Positions 1-11,990 are shown, counted from the stretch's first letter. The stretch is 64,000 nucleotides of DNA from Rhizophagus clarus (GCA_015698045.1 BLAL01000246.1:1550001-1614000); one strand, 5' to 3'. Translations and numbers: made by a program. The notes: generated by a model not told the origin, from the letters alone.

Positions 1-348
1 ATCATTCACTGTAGATGGAACAAATTTTCACGATAATAACTTTACTAATTATAGTAAGAAACATTTCAGTGATAATTGTAACCTGTTGACAATAGAAATA
101 CTGTATCCCGTGTTACAAGAATTTCAAAAATTCATCATCTTCAAAATTAACCAATCAAGATAAATTATTTAATCTACTGTAAGTTCCCTAATTAGATAGT
201 TATCACATTTAAATGATGGAGCGTTATTAATTAATTCTTTTTATTTGTTGAATAAAATTTCTTAAAAATTTACATAAATACAAAGTAAAACACGCAATAT
301 TTATTTTTAAAAACATTTTAAAATAAATTAAACTATAAACTATAATTA
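1..348. other. Intergenic, no gene seen
   Basis: This is AT-rich flank on the 3' side of the minus-strand F-box gene. No reading frame, RNA gene or repeat could be supported. Confidence 0.5.
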
Positions 349-1139
349 CTAATAATATAAATTGTTAAAATAAGCTACATAGTCCTGTCTTTCATAAGCG
401 TTTACTTTTCTCATGATTTCTTTTGTTTCCTTTTGTTTTTTAATCATCCAATCCTTTTTCTGTTTATTAGATTTTAATAAGGAATATTCTTTTTTAGCCA
501 ATTTAATATCAGAAATCCAATATGCTCGTAATTTTTCACTTGACCATGTCATGAATTTGGTATACGGTATACAATCGAGTAATCCTTGTGGTAAAAATTT
601 TGGAAACATCTTGTCTCTAGATTTGTGAAAGAAAAGAAGGAAAGAAAGAAAGAAGGAAATGTTAAAAAATCCTTTTTTTTTTGTGTTTATATAAAAAAAA
701 AACGCGAGTTATAATATGTATACCTTACTAATAAAGTTCTTTCAGAAAAACATTTACTACATAAAACTTCTCTTTTAACCCAAACACTATAACCAAATTT
801 ATTATAACTATTATTACAAAATTTACATCGTTTAGCCAATAAAGTCAGCCAAATATATTGTTGTTCAGTCATATCTGATGGGGGTGTAAGAGAAGGATAG
901 GATAAATTATGTATTCTAGAAGATTTCCATATTTCTTGAATATTTTGTTTGGTCGACCATAATAATTTACGAAATTTTTTACATACTGAAGATAATGAAT
1001 ATAAGTCTTGTGGTGTTAAATATGTGAAAATTTGTAAGTAAATAGTTAAAGGAAGAGTTAAAATTATCGATCGTGGGAGTAAAGGAGAAAGTCTAATGAT
1101 TGGTTGTTTTCCTCCCAATCTTTTAGTAGATTTTACCAT
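349..1139 (-). CDS. F-box protein with C-terminal Cys4 zinc-binding pair, two exons
   Basis: Seen: exon 1 is 1139-724 and exon 2 is 616-349. They are joined by a 107-bp intron with donor GTATAC (from 723) and acceptor ATCTAG (ending at 617). The intron phase makes the frame run on into DKMFPKFLPQG and gives a 227-aa product. Residues about 30-60 (LPLTIYLQIFTYLTPQDLYSLSSV..C..F) fit an F-box, the domain that binds Skp1 in SCF ubiquitin ligases. Two CxxC pairs (CKFCNNS..., CSKCF) near residues 107-130 could bind zinc. The C-terminal third is rich in K and E. The start ATG lies 450 bp from the start of the divergent F-box gene. Substrate unknown. The role as an SCF adaptor is inferred from the family only. 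Confidence 0.8.
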
Positions 1140-1589
1140 CGATACTGATGTTATTGGATGATTTAAATTAAATAACAGTCTAATGCGGCACTTCGAATTT
1201 TTTAATATAAAAGTCTTCTCTTTTTCTTAAAACAAAAAAAAAAAAATAATTATTTTTTTTTTTTTTTTTTTTTATTATTGAAAGAAGATAAAATCAGGAT
1301 TTAATCCCGTTCAATATTTTTTAGTGTTCATATTTATATTATTTGTATTTTTGTACACAATAAAATAAGTGTCCATTATATTGTATATGCATAAATCATT
1401 CGTATTTGCATCTAATCTGCAATAATTGAAAAAATGATTTTCCACTATTTAAATAAAAATATCTTACCTAAAGTAGTCTTATAGCTAAAAAGATTATTAC
1501 ATAATTGTGTCGCACTTGAAAATTTATAAATTAAATAAAAAAAAATTTTCTTTTTCTAAACTAATTCAATTCCGTTTAAATATCGGAGA
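1140..1589. promoter_or_regulatory. Shared upstream region of two divergent F-box genes
   Basis: These 450 bp lie between two divergent start codons. The region holds long poly-A and poly-T tracts near 1230-1273 and is very AT-rich. It must contain the promoters of both genes, but I cannot point to a specific TATA or factor site. Confidence 0.4.
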
Positions 1590-2234
1590 ATGAATAATTT
1601 AATTCCAGAAATTCTTAAAGATATATTTAAATATGTGTATGATCCTGATGCGGATAGTTGTTACATTGCAGATAGAAATCATCTTTATTCATGTCTATTA
1701 GTAAATAGACATTGGTGTAAAATAGCTGTTCCGATTCTTTGGAATAGAGCATTAAATTATTATGGAAGTACACATGAAAGACAGACTAAAATTCTCTCAC
1801 TTCTTAAATGTCTTGATCAAAAATCTCGAAACAATTTAATTAACAATGGTGTACCTTTTCCTTTCATTTCCGATGAGGTAGCAATTTTTCAATACACATC
1901 TTATATTGAGGTTTTGGATTATGGTAAATTAATCAATTTGGTTGAAGATTGGTTAAATACTTTACAAAAATTACCTGCTGAAAGTTTATGTTTAATTCTA
2001 AGGGCTATCTTGAAATTGTTGGTTAAAGAAACAAAGATAAAAAGTTTTAAAAATTGGCCTTTGAAATATTCTACGGATTTATTTCATTTAATATTAGTTG
2101 AAAAAAATATTGAAAATTTATTTTTAAACGTCAGAGATTTGCTTATCATTACAAATATTAGGTTGGACAGATTTCTGGGAACCCTAATAAAAATTTGCAG
2201 AAATATTGTAAGTGTATAAGAACCAAACTTTTAT

Positions 2235-2277
<43 letters not shown>

Positions 2278-2729
2278 AATATATATTTTAATCATACATA
2301 TAGAAAAAGTTATCGATACGAATACCAGGGCAAACAATTTCAACTAATTCACATTATGTTTTAGAATCCACTCAAATGTCTTTACTTATTCAACATCAAC
2401 AAACGCTTCAAAAATTAAAGATTTTTGAAGGATTGGGTTCTTCTATTATAATTAATGAAACTTTGTCATCAGTAAAAAATTCTCTCACTAAACTTATATT
2501 TAAATATGTAAATTTTGAAGGATGCGATTCATGGTATGGTATACGTACCTTGCATATGTTAGAAGTATTTAAATGTAAGAATTGTATAGGGTTAACCGTA
2601 GAGATGATAAAACCTTTGATAGAATGTACTAGAGAAGATTTTAAGAAGATTAAGAAGGTGGATGTGGATTGGAATACTTGTAAAGAAGCGAATATTCTAT
2701 TGGACGAATGGAAATTAATAATAATATGA
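1590..2729 (+). CDS. F-box protein, two exons
   Basis: Seen: exon 1 is 1590-2207 and exon 2 is 2304-2729. The 96-bp intron has donor GTAAGT at 2208, a long internal poly-T tract, and acceptor CATATAG ending at 2303. Both exons meet in phase 0, giving 347 aa and reading through the join as ICRNI then KKLSIR. The N-terminus (NNLIPEILKDIFKYV, then SCLLVNRHWCKIAVPILW) is a typical F-box: LPxEIL followed by the VNRxW..AxPxLW signature common in Glomeromycotina F-box proteins. The rest is a Leu/Ile-rich region that probably folds as degenerate leucine-rich repeats (LKIFEG, LTKLIFKYVNFEGC, LEVFKCKNC). It is shorter than the roughly 450-500 aa usual for these relatives but shows no break. Presumed SCF substrate adaptor; target unknown. 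Confidence 0.82.
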
Positions 2730-3440
2730 AAATAGAATATCATATTCTTTATTTCTTTATTAGCAAAGATTAACTTTATACATGTAATCTAATGTAATCT
2801 AATGTAAAAAGGAAGAAAACTTGAATTAATTAAGGAGTTTTCACACATGTTTAATACTTACATACAAAAACAGATGTTTAGAAGTCTGTGCCTAATATTA
2901 TCGAAAAATTCTGAGACTTTTTCATTATTATTTTTGGCACTTCAATAAATACAAATATGTTATAGTATATTTTATAATATAACAGATGTAATTTATATCG
3001 CGTAAAATTTTCTATCCTTATCGGTCATTTTTAACAAAGAAAAAAATGATGTTCATCTAAAAAAAGCCAAAGAAAGGCTAAATATAATTTTTTTTTTATT
3101 ACCTAAAATTGGAACGATTCTTGTATGAAAGCTGGTATACGTACTGCATATATATGTATTATAAATTATTTTATATCTAATCTTCTATTAATAAAAAGCT
3201 TGTTTACCTTTTCGGTCATTTCTTAATATCGATAAGCATTTAATCATGAGTCTAGGCTGGATATCGATAATTGCAACCTAAAGATATTGTTTTTACACAT
3301 AATAATTATTGATATGAAATAAGCAAATATGATGAAAATATACTGAAATTTGAATAAATACATAATTTATTTTATAAATAATAATAATAATATATATTTT
3401 ATAATAAATAATATAAATAAAAATAAAATATCAGCAAAAT
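2730..3440. other. Intergenic, no gene seen
   Basis: AT-rich spacer between convergent genes (F-box on the plus strand, BTB-TLDc on the minus strand). It holds a short AAT-rich run at 3375-3425. No coding, RNA or mobile feature is supported. Confidence 0.4.
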
Positions 3441-4976
3441 TTACTTTTTAATCACCTTAAAAATTTCATAATCTTCTAAATTGAGAGTCGTACCAGATGT
3501 AATAAAATCCGAAATTCCAGGATAAGAACTAATTAAATTACAACTCAATTTACTATTTTCAATAGTTAAATCCCAACCAGAACCAAAACTTGGTCCAGCA
3601 TTTGTTCTATATGAAATAGCATATTGAGAATCTTTAACTCTAGAGATTTGAGCTGAATTAATAGAATCAGGGATTGGAAAATGAAATATAAAAGAATCAG
3701 AAGATTCTGTCCAAGTATCAACTCCACTTCCATAAGCTTTTAAGCTTAATGGATTATAACCACCAATAATTTTATCATTATATTTATTTTTTGAAATCAT
3801 TATGGTTGGTCCCTTATTATCACATAATTGATGAAATGCTCGAACATCAAAATTCTCTTTACTAGCACGAAATAAAAGTTCAAAAGAATGAGGCTTTGTT
3901 TTAAAATTATAAAAATTCTTTGGTTTTTTATCAATCCAACTTGAAATAAGTGCAAAATGTTTTTCTTTAATAAGGCAAGAATTTGAAGGTGGACATCTTA
4001 TAGGTAACACTTCAACAGTGTTTGGAGGTGTTTCGGGATCAAGGTTTTGTCCAATTATATCTTCATAAAGTTGATCAGGTAATAATTTTTTAAATGGTTT
4101 GATTTTACGCCAAAAATCTTTTGGTGAAATGTGAAACCATCGTATAAGTGGAATATAATCATGCAATATTTCTTCTAATTGTTCAAAATTTTCTAAAGTC
4201 CAATTAGTAACATTATCAACATTTATTTTATTTTCCATTTGAGTGAGTCCCCATTTAAGTAAATATTGCCAAATTTCTAATTCTTCTATTGCAAGATCAT
4301 CTTGTTGAAGAATAAGTTTTAAAATTGATTCATTTAGAGAATAAAATTTTGAAGAATCAAATAATAATTTTGGTTCTTTACAAATTACATCCGTACAAAA
4401 ATCTTTAAGGATTGTACATTTTTCATATTGAATTACTGTTTGAAGTGAATCAATTGCGTTTTCTTGTATAAATTCCGTTTGTTTTGATATCATATGAGTT
4501 TGAATATGTGCGTTTAACTTTTGAATATCTAATTCTTCGGTTGCCACCAAAAGTCGAAGTAAATCCGTCCCTTGTAATATATCTAAATCAATTAGTCCTG
4601 TATATAAATATCTATTAATAATTAAAAAAGATTTTTTTTTTTTTTTTGATATTAATAAAAAAAAAAAAAATTGTATTATATATATTTATTTATTTATTTA
4701 ACATCATTTTACTTACTTTAATAAAATTTCGAAAATATCTGATGAAATATTTGGTTTCCTAAAAACGATTACACCTTTTTCCTTACGTAACCAATTTTTT
4801 GATAGTGTAGTTCCGAAATATGTTGACCTTGTGCATAATATAAGAGAATGTACCCGAAATTCCCTTCTTTTTTGTCCTTCTCCAGCTTCAATGATAACAT
4901 CATGATTATCCCCATTTACTAAAAGTTTTGCGAAATCATTTGACAAATCTGTTAAAAAATTTGAACCTGTAATCAT
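3441..4976 (-). CDS. BTB-BACK-TLDc protein, two exons
   Basis: Seen: exon 1 is 4976-4717 and exon 2 is 4611-3441. The 105-bp intron has donor GTAAGT at 4716 and acceptor TTAATAG ending at 4612. The junction codon is Lys, so the BTB core reads ILLK-YLYTGLIDL without a gap. The product is 476 aa. Domains in order: BTB/POZ, about residues 20-115 (DVIIEAGEG, FRVHSLILCTRS, YLYTG); BACK-like helices, about 120-270 (LEIWQYLLKWG, DYIPLIRWFHIS, FWRKIKPFKKLLP); TLDc, about 300-476 (LLFRASKENFDVRAFHQLCDNKGPT, IIGGYNPLSL, final EDYEIFKV). Known: BTB domains dimerise and often recruit Cul3, and TLDc domains occur in oxidation-resistance proteins. Inferred: possible Cul3 adaptor or stress-response protein. 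A close paralogue lies just upstream. Confidence 0.85.
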
Positions 4977-5360
4977 ATTTATAAACGAATAATGAATAAA
5001 AATCCAATAAAAGAATTAAATAAATAATAAATTTATATATATCTAGAAGAATTTTTTTTTTTTTTTTTTCTTTGAAGGCGTAACATACGATTTGGAATTT
5101 GCACGATCAATAATACTCATAATAGATATTATGTTATAACACAGCCTTATGCGCATAAAATAAAATTGATGCGCATGAGCATGTGATAATTAACTAACTT
5201 TTATCTGCACGGGCCAGAAATATAAAGATCGGCCCAAAATTAATAATCCCTGGAATTATGATAATAGATCATGTGATTTATTACAAAAATTTATTATATA
5301 AAATATGGCGCATCAAAACTTTTACGTGACTGTGTACGTGTATGTCGTTATTTCTAGATA
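4977..5360. other. Intergenic between two tandem BTB-TLDc genes
   Basis: A 384-bp spacer with a poly-T run at 5052-5070 and a slightly GC-richer patch at 5150-5250. It should hold the promoter of the gene that starts at 4976 and the 3' end of the gene at 5361-6827. No further feature is seen. Confidence 0.35.
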
Positions 5361-6827
5361 CTATTTTTTAACAAGCTTAAATACTTCATAATCCACCAAT
5401 TGAGACGTAGAAATAGGTCCAAATGAACTATAAGATTGAGGTTTACTAATTGTAATATAATCATCTTTAATTGTTAAATCATTTCCACCACCAAAAGTAG
5501 GACCTTTATTCAAATTATAACAAATTGCATTTGATTCATTAGTAACTCTAACTATATTAAATGTTGTAACATTTTTACTAACGAATGAAAATAAAAAACT
5601 TTTATTGGTACTTTTAAAATTATCACCACTTAAAGAATTATAAGGTTCCAAACTAAACGGATTATATCCACCAATTAATTTACCAGTTTCTTTAAGTTGC
5701 GCAATAAAAATAGTTGGACCTTTTTTATCACATAATGAATGAAATTTAGAAGTTTTAAATCCATCCCTACTTGCTCTATATAATAAAAGTAAATTATATG
5801 GCATTGATTCTTTTTTGGTATTTGCATCATCATCTTTATCACAAATCCATCCATTAATTAACTCTAAATGTTTATTTTGAATCAAATTAGAATTTAATAC
5901 GGTTTTTCTTTTAGGTAAAATTATAGAATCGGTTAAAGGTGTTTTTGGATCTAAATGATGTCCAATAATATTCTGATAAAGTTGTTTGGGTATTAATTGT
6001 TGATAAGGTCTTATATTACGCCAAACTTGTTTTGAAGGAATTTGAAACCATCTTATAAGTGGAATAAAATCTTCCATTTGATTCTTTATGTTGGAGAAAT
6101 CCGTTTGTGTCCATTTTATTTCTTTACTGATTGGAAGTAAAGATTCTCGTGAAATTGACCAATTTAATAAATATTGCCAAATTTTAATTTCTTCAAGAAA
6201 TAAATTATCATGTTCAATTAACTTAATTATAATTTTTTTATCCAATGAAAGAAATTCTGATGAATCAAAAATGATGGTTGGATCATAACATATGGCGTTT
6301 AAACATATTTCTTGAAGTGAAATGTACGATTCATTAAAAAAAACAGTTTCAAGAATCTTTACGGAATCTTTTTGAAGGAATTGTGCTGGTTTATCAGTAA
6401 TGTGAGATCGAATATGATTTATTAATTTTTCAATCTCCAAATATTCTGCTGCGATTGATAATGATAAAATATCCATTCCATCTATTGTATCCAAATCAAT
6501 CATTGCGGTGTAAATATATTTCAAAATAATTTCAAAAATGTTTGATGAAATATGTGAAATTTTTAATACAACCACATCTTTATCTCCTTCTTTAGATTTA
6601 TAATCGGTATCATAAATCACGTTATTGAGTTTCGTTTCCCATAATTCTTTTTCAAATTTAGGTGAACGAGCCGAAAGAATTAGTGAATGAGTTTGAAATT
6701 CTTTAGTATTTGGTTCTTCGCCAGTTTGTATAATAACATCACTATGTTTGTTGGATACTAAAAGTTTTCCAATATCTTTTGAAAAATCTGTTAGAAAATC
6801 TAATGCGACGCTTTCGTTAGTTGTCAT
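5361..6827 (-). CDS. BTB-BACK-TLDc protein, single exon
   Basis: An uninterrupted 488-aa frame with the same architecture as its downstream neighbour. BTB is at about residues 15-135 (DVIIQTGEEPNTKEFQTHS, LILSARSPKF, YIYTAMIDL). BACK-like helices follow at about 140-280 (LEEIKIWQYLLNWS, DFIPLIRWFQIPSKQVWRNI). TLDc is at about 315-488 (LLLYRASRDGFKTSKFH, SLCDKKGPT, LIGGYNPFSLEPY, ending VDYEVFKLVKK). The BTB loop carries a charged insert (YDTDYKSKEGDKD, about residues 75-88) that the paralogue at 3441-4976 lacks. It also lacks the paralogue's intron, so the intron was gained or lost after duplication. It starts 390 bp from the divergent BTB-BACK gene. Function inferred as above. Confidence 0.88.
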   Translation of the reverse strand: MTTNESVALDFLTDFSKDIGKLLVSNKHSDVIIQTGEEPNTKEFQTHSLILSARSPKFEKELWETKLNNVIYDTDYKSKEGDKDVVVLKISHISSNIFEIILKYIYTAMIDLDTIDGMDILSLSIAAEYLEIEKLINHIRSHITDKPAQFLQKDSVKILETVFFNESYISLQEICLNAICYDPTIIFDSSEFLSLDKKIIIKLIEHDNLFLEEIKIWQYLLNWSISRESLLPISKEIKWTQTDFSNIKNQMEDFIPLIRWFQIPSKQVWRNIRPYQQLIPKQLYQNIIGHHLDPKTPLTDSIILPKRKTVLNSNLIQNKHLELINGWICDKDDDANTKKESMPYNLLLLYRASRDGFKTSKFHSLCDKKGPTIFIAQLKETGKLIGGYNPFSLEPYNSLSGDNFKSTNKSFLFSFVSKNVTTFNIVRVTNESNAICYNLNKGPTFGGGNDLTIKDDYITISKPQSYSSFGPISTSQLVDYEVFKLVKK

Positions 6828-7217
6828 ATTTGTTTAAATTCAAATAAGACTGTAATGATTATTTTATAATTGTTTTTGGTAACACCAAATTCCGAATTTG
6901 GATCTCTCGCAGTAAACTCGGAAACCACTCGGACTACGAATTTCATTATGCAATATTCCGACTTTATTCTTTTTCCTAATTGATTAAATTAAATAAATAC
7001 TTATAAATGAGTTGTTTTCTCATTTCAATTCTATTTACAGAACCTTTGTTTTTGACTTAAGAGAACATTCAAATAAAAATAAATACCAAAATAGATAATG
7101 TGCTACTAAATTGCTGCGGTAGATATGTGGTCTGACGCAAGGGTCACAACATATATAATATATAAACAACTTTTTGTTCAATAATTTTTTTTTCTTTTTT
7201 GATTTTAACAATAAAAT
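6828..7217. promoter_or_regulatory. Bidirectional promoter region between BTB genes
   Basis: These 390 bp separate divergent starts at 6827 (minus) and 7218 (plus). The region is AT-rich with a poly-T/poly-A stretch just before the plus-strand start. No particular motif is supported. Confidence 0.4.
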
Positions 7218-8231
7218 ATGAAGGAATCTTGGTTTAAGCGAACTTTTAGACGAAGGAAGAATGTTCAAGATTCTTTTACCGTCCTTACAACAGCTTCGAA
7301 AATTGAAACAATTGATTTAAAAGATACACAAAAACAAGGAATTATTGGTAATTTATCCGACGATATTGGTAAGTTACTAGAGACTAGTGAAAATTACGAT
7401 GTGATAATTTATGCTGGTGAAGAAAATCAAGAAGATCATAACGTTCAAGAATTTAAGACTCATTCACAAATATTGAGCGCTCGTTCACCATACTTTCGCG
7501 CGGAGTTGAGTAGCAATCGAGTAAAAAAAGAAGATAATATTTTTATCTTTAAAAAATCAAATATTCCCCCTGATATATTTAAGATTTTACTTGTTTATCT
7601 TTATGCTGGAACAATTGAATTAGAGAACACAAAAAGTACGGATATTTTAAAAATTTTGATCGCAGCGGATGAATTGGGTTTACAAAAATTAATTAATTAT
7701 ACTCAGTCTTATTTAATTGGTAAAAAGTCCGAATTCCTTCGTAATGATCCCGTACAAATATTACAAACAGTCTTTCATAATGAGGGTCATGTTAAATTAC
7801 GTGATTTTTGTTTAGAAACAATTTGTAATGATCCAGAAATACTTTTTTATAAAGAAGATCTTTTGAATTTAGATGAACATCTTTTCTTAATGTTAATTAA
7901 GCGAGATACGCTTCGTTTAGAAGAATTAGAGATTTGGAAGGACTTGATAAGATGGGCGATTGCACAATGTTCACTTACAATTAATATACATCAATCTCAA
8001 AATTGGACAAAAGAAAATTTTGATATAATTAGGGAAACAATTAAAAATTTCATTCCTCACATTCGCTGGTTTCAAATTCCTGCCGATGAATTTTGGAGAG
8101 AGATTAGGCCTTTCGAAGATTTATTACCGGAAGATTTATATCAAGATATAATTGGTTACCATTTAGATCCCGAAACAACTTTATCGACTATGATTTTACC
8201 TATTCTACCTAAGCGAATCGCTCCACTGTGA
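7218..8231 (+). CDS. BTB-BACK protein lacking TLDc
   Basis: A 337-aa frame with an Arg/Lys-rich N-terminus (KESWFKRTFRRRKNVQ). BTB follows at about residues 45-150 (DVIIYAGEENQ, FKTHSQILSARSPYFRAEL, VYLYAGTIEL), then a BACK region at about 155-325 (LRLEELEIWKDLIRWA, NFIPHIRWFQIPADEFWREI, LLPEDLYQDIIGYHLDPE). It stops right after the linker (ILPILPKRIAPL) where both neighbours run on into TLDc. It is therefore about 140 aa shorter than its paralogues. The first ATG is used because the next in-frame Met lies far inside the protein. A TLDc tail fragment on the opposite strand lies about 75 bp downstream, so the domain may have been lost by local rearrangement rather than being absent from the start. 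Confidence 0.82.
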   Translation: MKESWFKRTFRRRKNVQDSFTVLTTASKIETIDLKDTQKQGIIGNLSDDIGKLLETSENYDVIIYAGEENQEDHNVQEFKTHSQILSARSPYFRAELSSNRVKKEDNIFIFKKSNIPPDIFKILLVYLYAGTIELENTKSTDILKILIAADELGLQKLINYTQSYLIGKKSEFLRNDPVQILQTVFHNEGHVKLRDFCLETICNDPEILFYKEDLLNLDEHLFLMLIKRDTLRLEELEIWKDLIRWAIAQCSLTINIHQSQNWTKENFDIIRETIKNFIPHIRWFQIPADEFWREIRPFEDLLPEDLYQDIIGYHLDPETTLSTMILPILPKRIAPL

Positions 8232-8299
8232 AAACTTCTAAATTTTAATTATGAACGGATAATAATAATTTAATAACAAAGCGACAAATTTTTTTTTTT

Positions 8300-8425
8300 T
8301 CACCTTTTAATAATTTTGAAAAACCTCATAATCTTTGAATTCTAATTGATATAGAATCCATCCCTGAGTAACTTGGTTTACCAAAAAATGATATTTAATT
8401 ACCTTCAATTCTTAAATCTCATTTA
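8300..8425 (-). pseudogene. TLDc C-terminal fragment
   Basis: On the minus strand, 8418-8310 reads DLRIEGN-stop-ISFFGKPSYSGMD and then, after a frame change, FKDYEVF. This matches the end of the TLDc domain in the two neighbouring genes (WDLTIENS..., DYEVFKLVKK). Only about 40 codons remain, with one stop and one frameshift, so it is a relic. It lies head-to-head with the end of the TLDc-less gene at 7218-8231. Confidence 0.65.
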
Positions 8426-8790
8426 AGATTGCAGAAATTTCTTATGCCAGGAGTCGTCCCGTGGGCTGAAGATTAAAATTATGGTGAGGGTATTCACTAT
8501 AGCATGTAGCGAATATTAGACTTGATTTGCTATATCAAATTTATAACTACATGAATTACATTATTTCGTATGGCAAAGGCAAGAACTTCCATTCTTCTTT
8601 ATGATCATAAAAACTCGATTCATTGAAATATAAAGTCTCAAACTTTGTATATAAATAATATATAAAATTTTTGTAATTAACGTAATAATGATCTGTGTAA
8701 CTTTCAAAAATTTAAAATTTTCACTATACCATGGTCAGTTCACCCAAACTAAATTTTGGACTGGTTTTTTTTTTTTGATTTTTATTCTAA

Positions 8791-8830
<40 letters not shown>

Positions 8831-11720
8831 GTTTTATTCTAATGGTTTACTTTTTTTATATTTTTGTAAAATTTTATATATAAATTGAAGGCTAATTTAA
8901 AGCCAATGCTATTACTGGACTAAAAGTTTTTGTATAGTAAAATATAATATAAATTTTATACAAAATTATTTATAAGTTATATTGATATTATGCAGGATCC
9001 TATAATATTAATATTAACTAATTCTAAAATTTATAAATATCCAAAGTATTATAATCTATATATTTGAAAGTTTTTAAAAATTTAAAATAACATCAAATAA
9101 TACTTCTGTTTTAAATTAAAAAATATTAAATTTTTAATATTAAATTGTATTTACAAATATTAAAAAAATCATTTATTATCTGATGCAATTACAGGTTACA
9201 GTATTCCAAGTATTTTGCAAATTTTAGTTTAAATAATAAAATCAAAAGAAAATAATGTATTTTTAGAAAAAAAAAAGGAAATATTATATATAAAGGGATA
9301 CTGTAGTCTATGATATATGATAATATTACTTATAATTATGCAATAATACTTTATTTTATTATTATTTAACTTTTTATACAATAAAATATTTAAAAATAAA
9401 ATATATATAATTTAATTTTAATATATTGATATTTGATATACTAATATATATTAAAACTTCAATATAATGATAGGAGTTCATTTTTTCACTATATATAAAA
9501 GTATATAAATATTAGTATAATTATATAATTTTAATATAATAATATATTTTTTAAAATTTTATACAAATCCTGATATTTAAAGTTTAACTATATCAGAAAA
9601 AACTTTTTATTTTATTATAAAAATGGAAAAAATACTAAATTAAAAACTTATTATTATAAATTGATAACAGTTAATAGAATTTTATTTCTCTTATTAATTA
9701 TTAATTAAAATAACTTTATATAACTATATTTGAATACTTTACTATGTAACTAAAAAAAAAAATAATTTATAATACAATACTTATATAAATTAAATATATA
9801 ATAGTTTTATATTATATGTATTATAAATTTTTATTATTATTTTCTTTTTAGCAATATTTTTTTTTTTATATATATATAAAAAAATTCATTTTAAAAATAA
9901 AATTTTCTTTTAGATACAACTTAAAAATAGGTGTTTAATACAATTTAAACAATAAAAATATATGAGAACATTTACAGTAAAATAAGAGGTTTAGTATTAA
10001 AAAAATTTTTTAGATTTATATAATAATTATATATAAATTTTGCCAAAATTACAAATATACTAATAAAATCTTAAAAAAAAAAATTTTAGTATTAAATTCT
10101 TTATTTTATTATAAATATCTTCATATACAGTATAATTTTATAAGAAAAATAAGGTTTATTAAATTATAATAGAAAACAATAAAAAATAATAATAAAAAAC
10201 TAATAAAATAAACAAAAGATAATAATAAAAATGAATAATAATAGTAAAAATAGAAAAAAATTATTATTTTTTTTTTTAAAATTTAAAAATGTTGGTCATC
10301 ATACATTTTATTAATAGTAAAAGAACTGAAAAAAATACTTTCAGTTTAAAAGGATTAATCCAACCATCTGTCTATACTAAAAGTATTAGAAAACAAAAAA
10401 AGAAAAAAGAAAAATTATAAAGCAAAATAGCTTAAGGTTGCTGGACGAAATTAGGTAGTTTAGCAAACTGTCTAAATGTTAAAAGGGTAAAACTTGACAA
10501 AACTATATTAAAATTTTAATAAAAAATTAGCAAAACTTGACAAATGTCAAAACTTATAGTAAATCATATTAAATAGCGAAACAATAGTAAAGTATTATTA
10601 AAAAATCAGTAAAACTAGAGTTTAAACATTTAGCCAAATTTAAAAATAGTTTAGGCAGGCAACCTTAAAATAGCTTCAAAACAAAAAACTAATTAGAATT
10701 ATATATCTTCCCCAAGGTTAATTCTTTATCTTTAACGTATTAACTACATAAACTAATTAGTTATTCTAACAGTTACTTGATTTTTACCTTTTCTCAAAGT
10801 GTGTTATGCAGACTGTTAGATTCTAGTTAACGATAGTTTTTGATAGTTTTAGAGTTATTAAACTATTAGTATAATTTCTTTAATAACGCAAAATTTATTA
10901 AGCTATTAATTGATTTTAATTAGTAATTCTGAAATTAACAGTATGTTCTAAAAGGAGTTGTATTTAAACCAGTTACTACCTGGTTAGTTTTACACTTCTT
11001 ATTGGTATTAATATACTTGTTCTTCTTACTGAAAAAAGAGTAAGTATTAGTAAAATGAAAGAATAAGATGAAATGTCTGTACAAAAATAATTTAACATCA
11101 TTCTATTTTTGTTTAATAGTTATTTGCATCTTATGTTACAAAATAACTGATAAGTATATGTAATCTATCTTGTTCTTAAACAATTTTGAAAGATTATAAG
11201 CTACTATCGATAAGGAATTGGCTAAAAGTACCAGAAAAAATTATTTAAAAAAGATAAAAATAAAATATTAATATACTATGTTTTATTAAAAAAATATTTA
11301 AAAAATTAGTTTAAAATATTATTATATCTATTATATAAATTTTAAGTAAATATAATAATAATTTTTAATTAAATAAAATTTACATTTTAAATTATAAAAT
11401 AAATATTAAAAGATATTTTATTAAAATTAGTTATTATAAAAAAAAAATTTTAACTTTATTATTTAAAATATATATTTGAAGTATTAATCTTTAAAAAAAG
11501 ATAATTTATTAAAAAAAATACTTTAAACTTTTCTTTTATTAAATTTTGTATTAATATCTATAGAAAAAATTTAAATAAAATAAAGTTAAGTATTTTAATA
11601 AAGATTAATTTAAAAAAAAAAAAAATTTTATTAAAATTTATATCTAAAAGCATTTCATTTTTTTTTTTTTTTTTTTTTTTTTTAATGATCTATATATGCT
11701 TTTATTGATATTTAGTTCAT
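8426..11720. other. Long, extremely AT-rich gene-free stretch
   Basis: About 3.3 kb without a supportable gene. It contains a (TA)n microsatellite near 8797-8826, long runs of A and T (for example a T run near 11660-11683), and one MITE at 10433-10667. From 9000 to 10430 the sequence is almost pure A/T with no coding signal on either strand. Confidence 0.5.
10433..10667. mobile_element. hAT-type MITE, 235 bp, 8-bp target duplication
   Basis: Inverted ends TAAGGTTGCTGG (left) and CAGGCAACCTTA (right) are flanked on both sides by AAATAGCT, an 8-bp direct repeat (10425-10432 and 10668-10675). The interior has no reading frame and contains repeated AAAACTTGACAAA-type words. An 8-bp duplication with short inverted ends is the hallmark of hAT elements. 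Non-autonomous. No other copy was seen in the window. Confidence 0.75.
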
Positions 11721-11723
11721 ATA

Positions 11724-11990
11724 CACTAGTCGAAAAAGGACAATTTGGCCTAAATTTGACCAGGTCGAATATAGGTCGAATGACGATCTAACCTATGTCA
11801 AATTGTGACCATTTTTTTTGGCGCATTTAGGGTGACAATTGTCTTAAATTCAGAAAGAAAAATTTGACCTATATTAGAACATTTTACATATTTATTCGAC
11901 CCTAAAAAAAACTATATTCGACTACTATATATAATCCAAATATTATTGATAAATAGGTCAAACTAGAGACAAATTTTAATCAATTTAGTT
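11724..11990 (+). repeat. CACTA-like terminal region, type 1
   Basis: About 270 bp that recur, inverted and only modestly diverged, at 59330-59608. They start CACTAGTCGAAAAAGGACAA. Words such as TCGAATATAGG, TTGACC and TCGACC recur in both orientations inside, as expected for subterminal transposase-binding repeats of CACTA elements. Confidence 0.75.

Noticed and set aside
8688-8888. 66-aa frame with a hydrophobic stretch and Tyr-Ile repeat
   Set aside because: The repeat is the (TA)n microsatellite; surrounding DNA has no coding signal.
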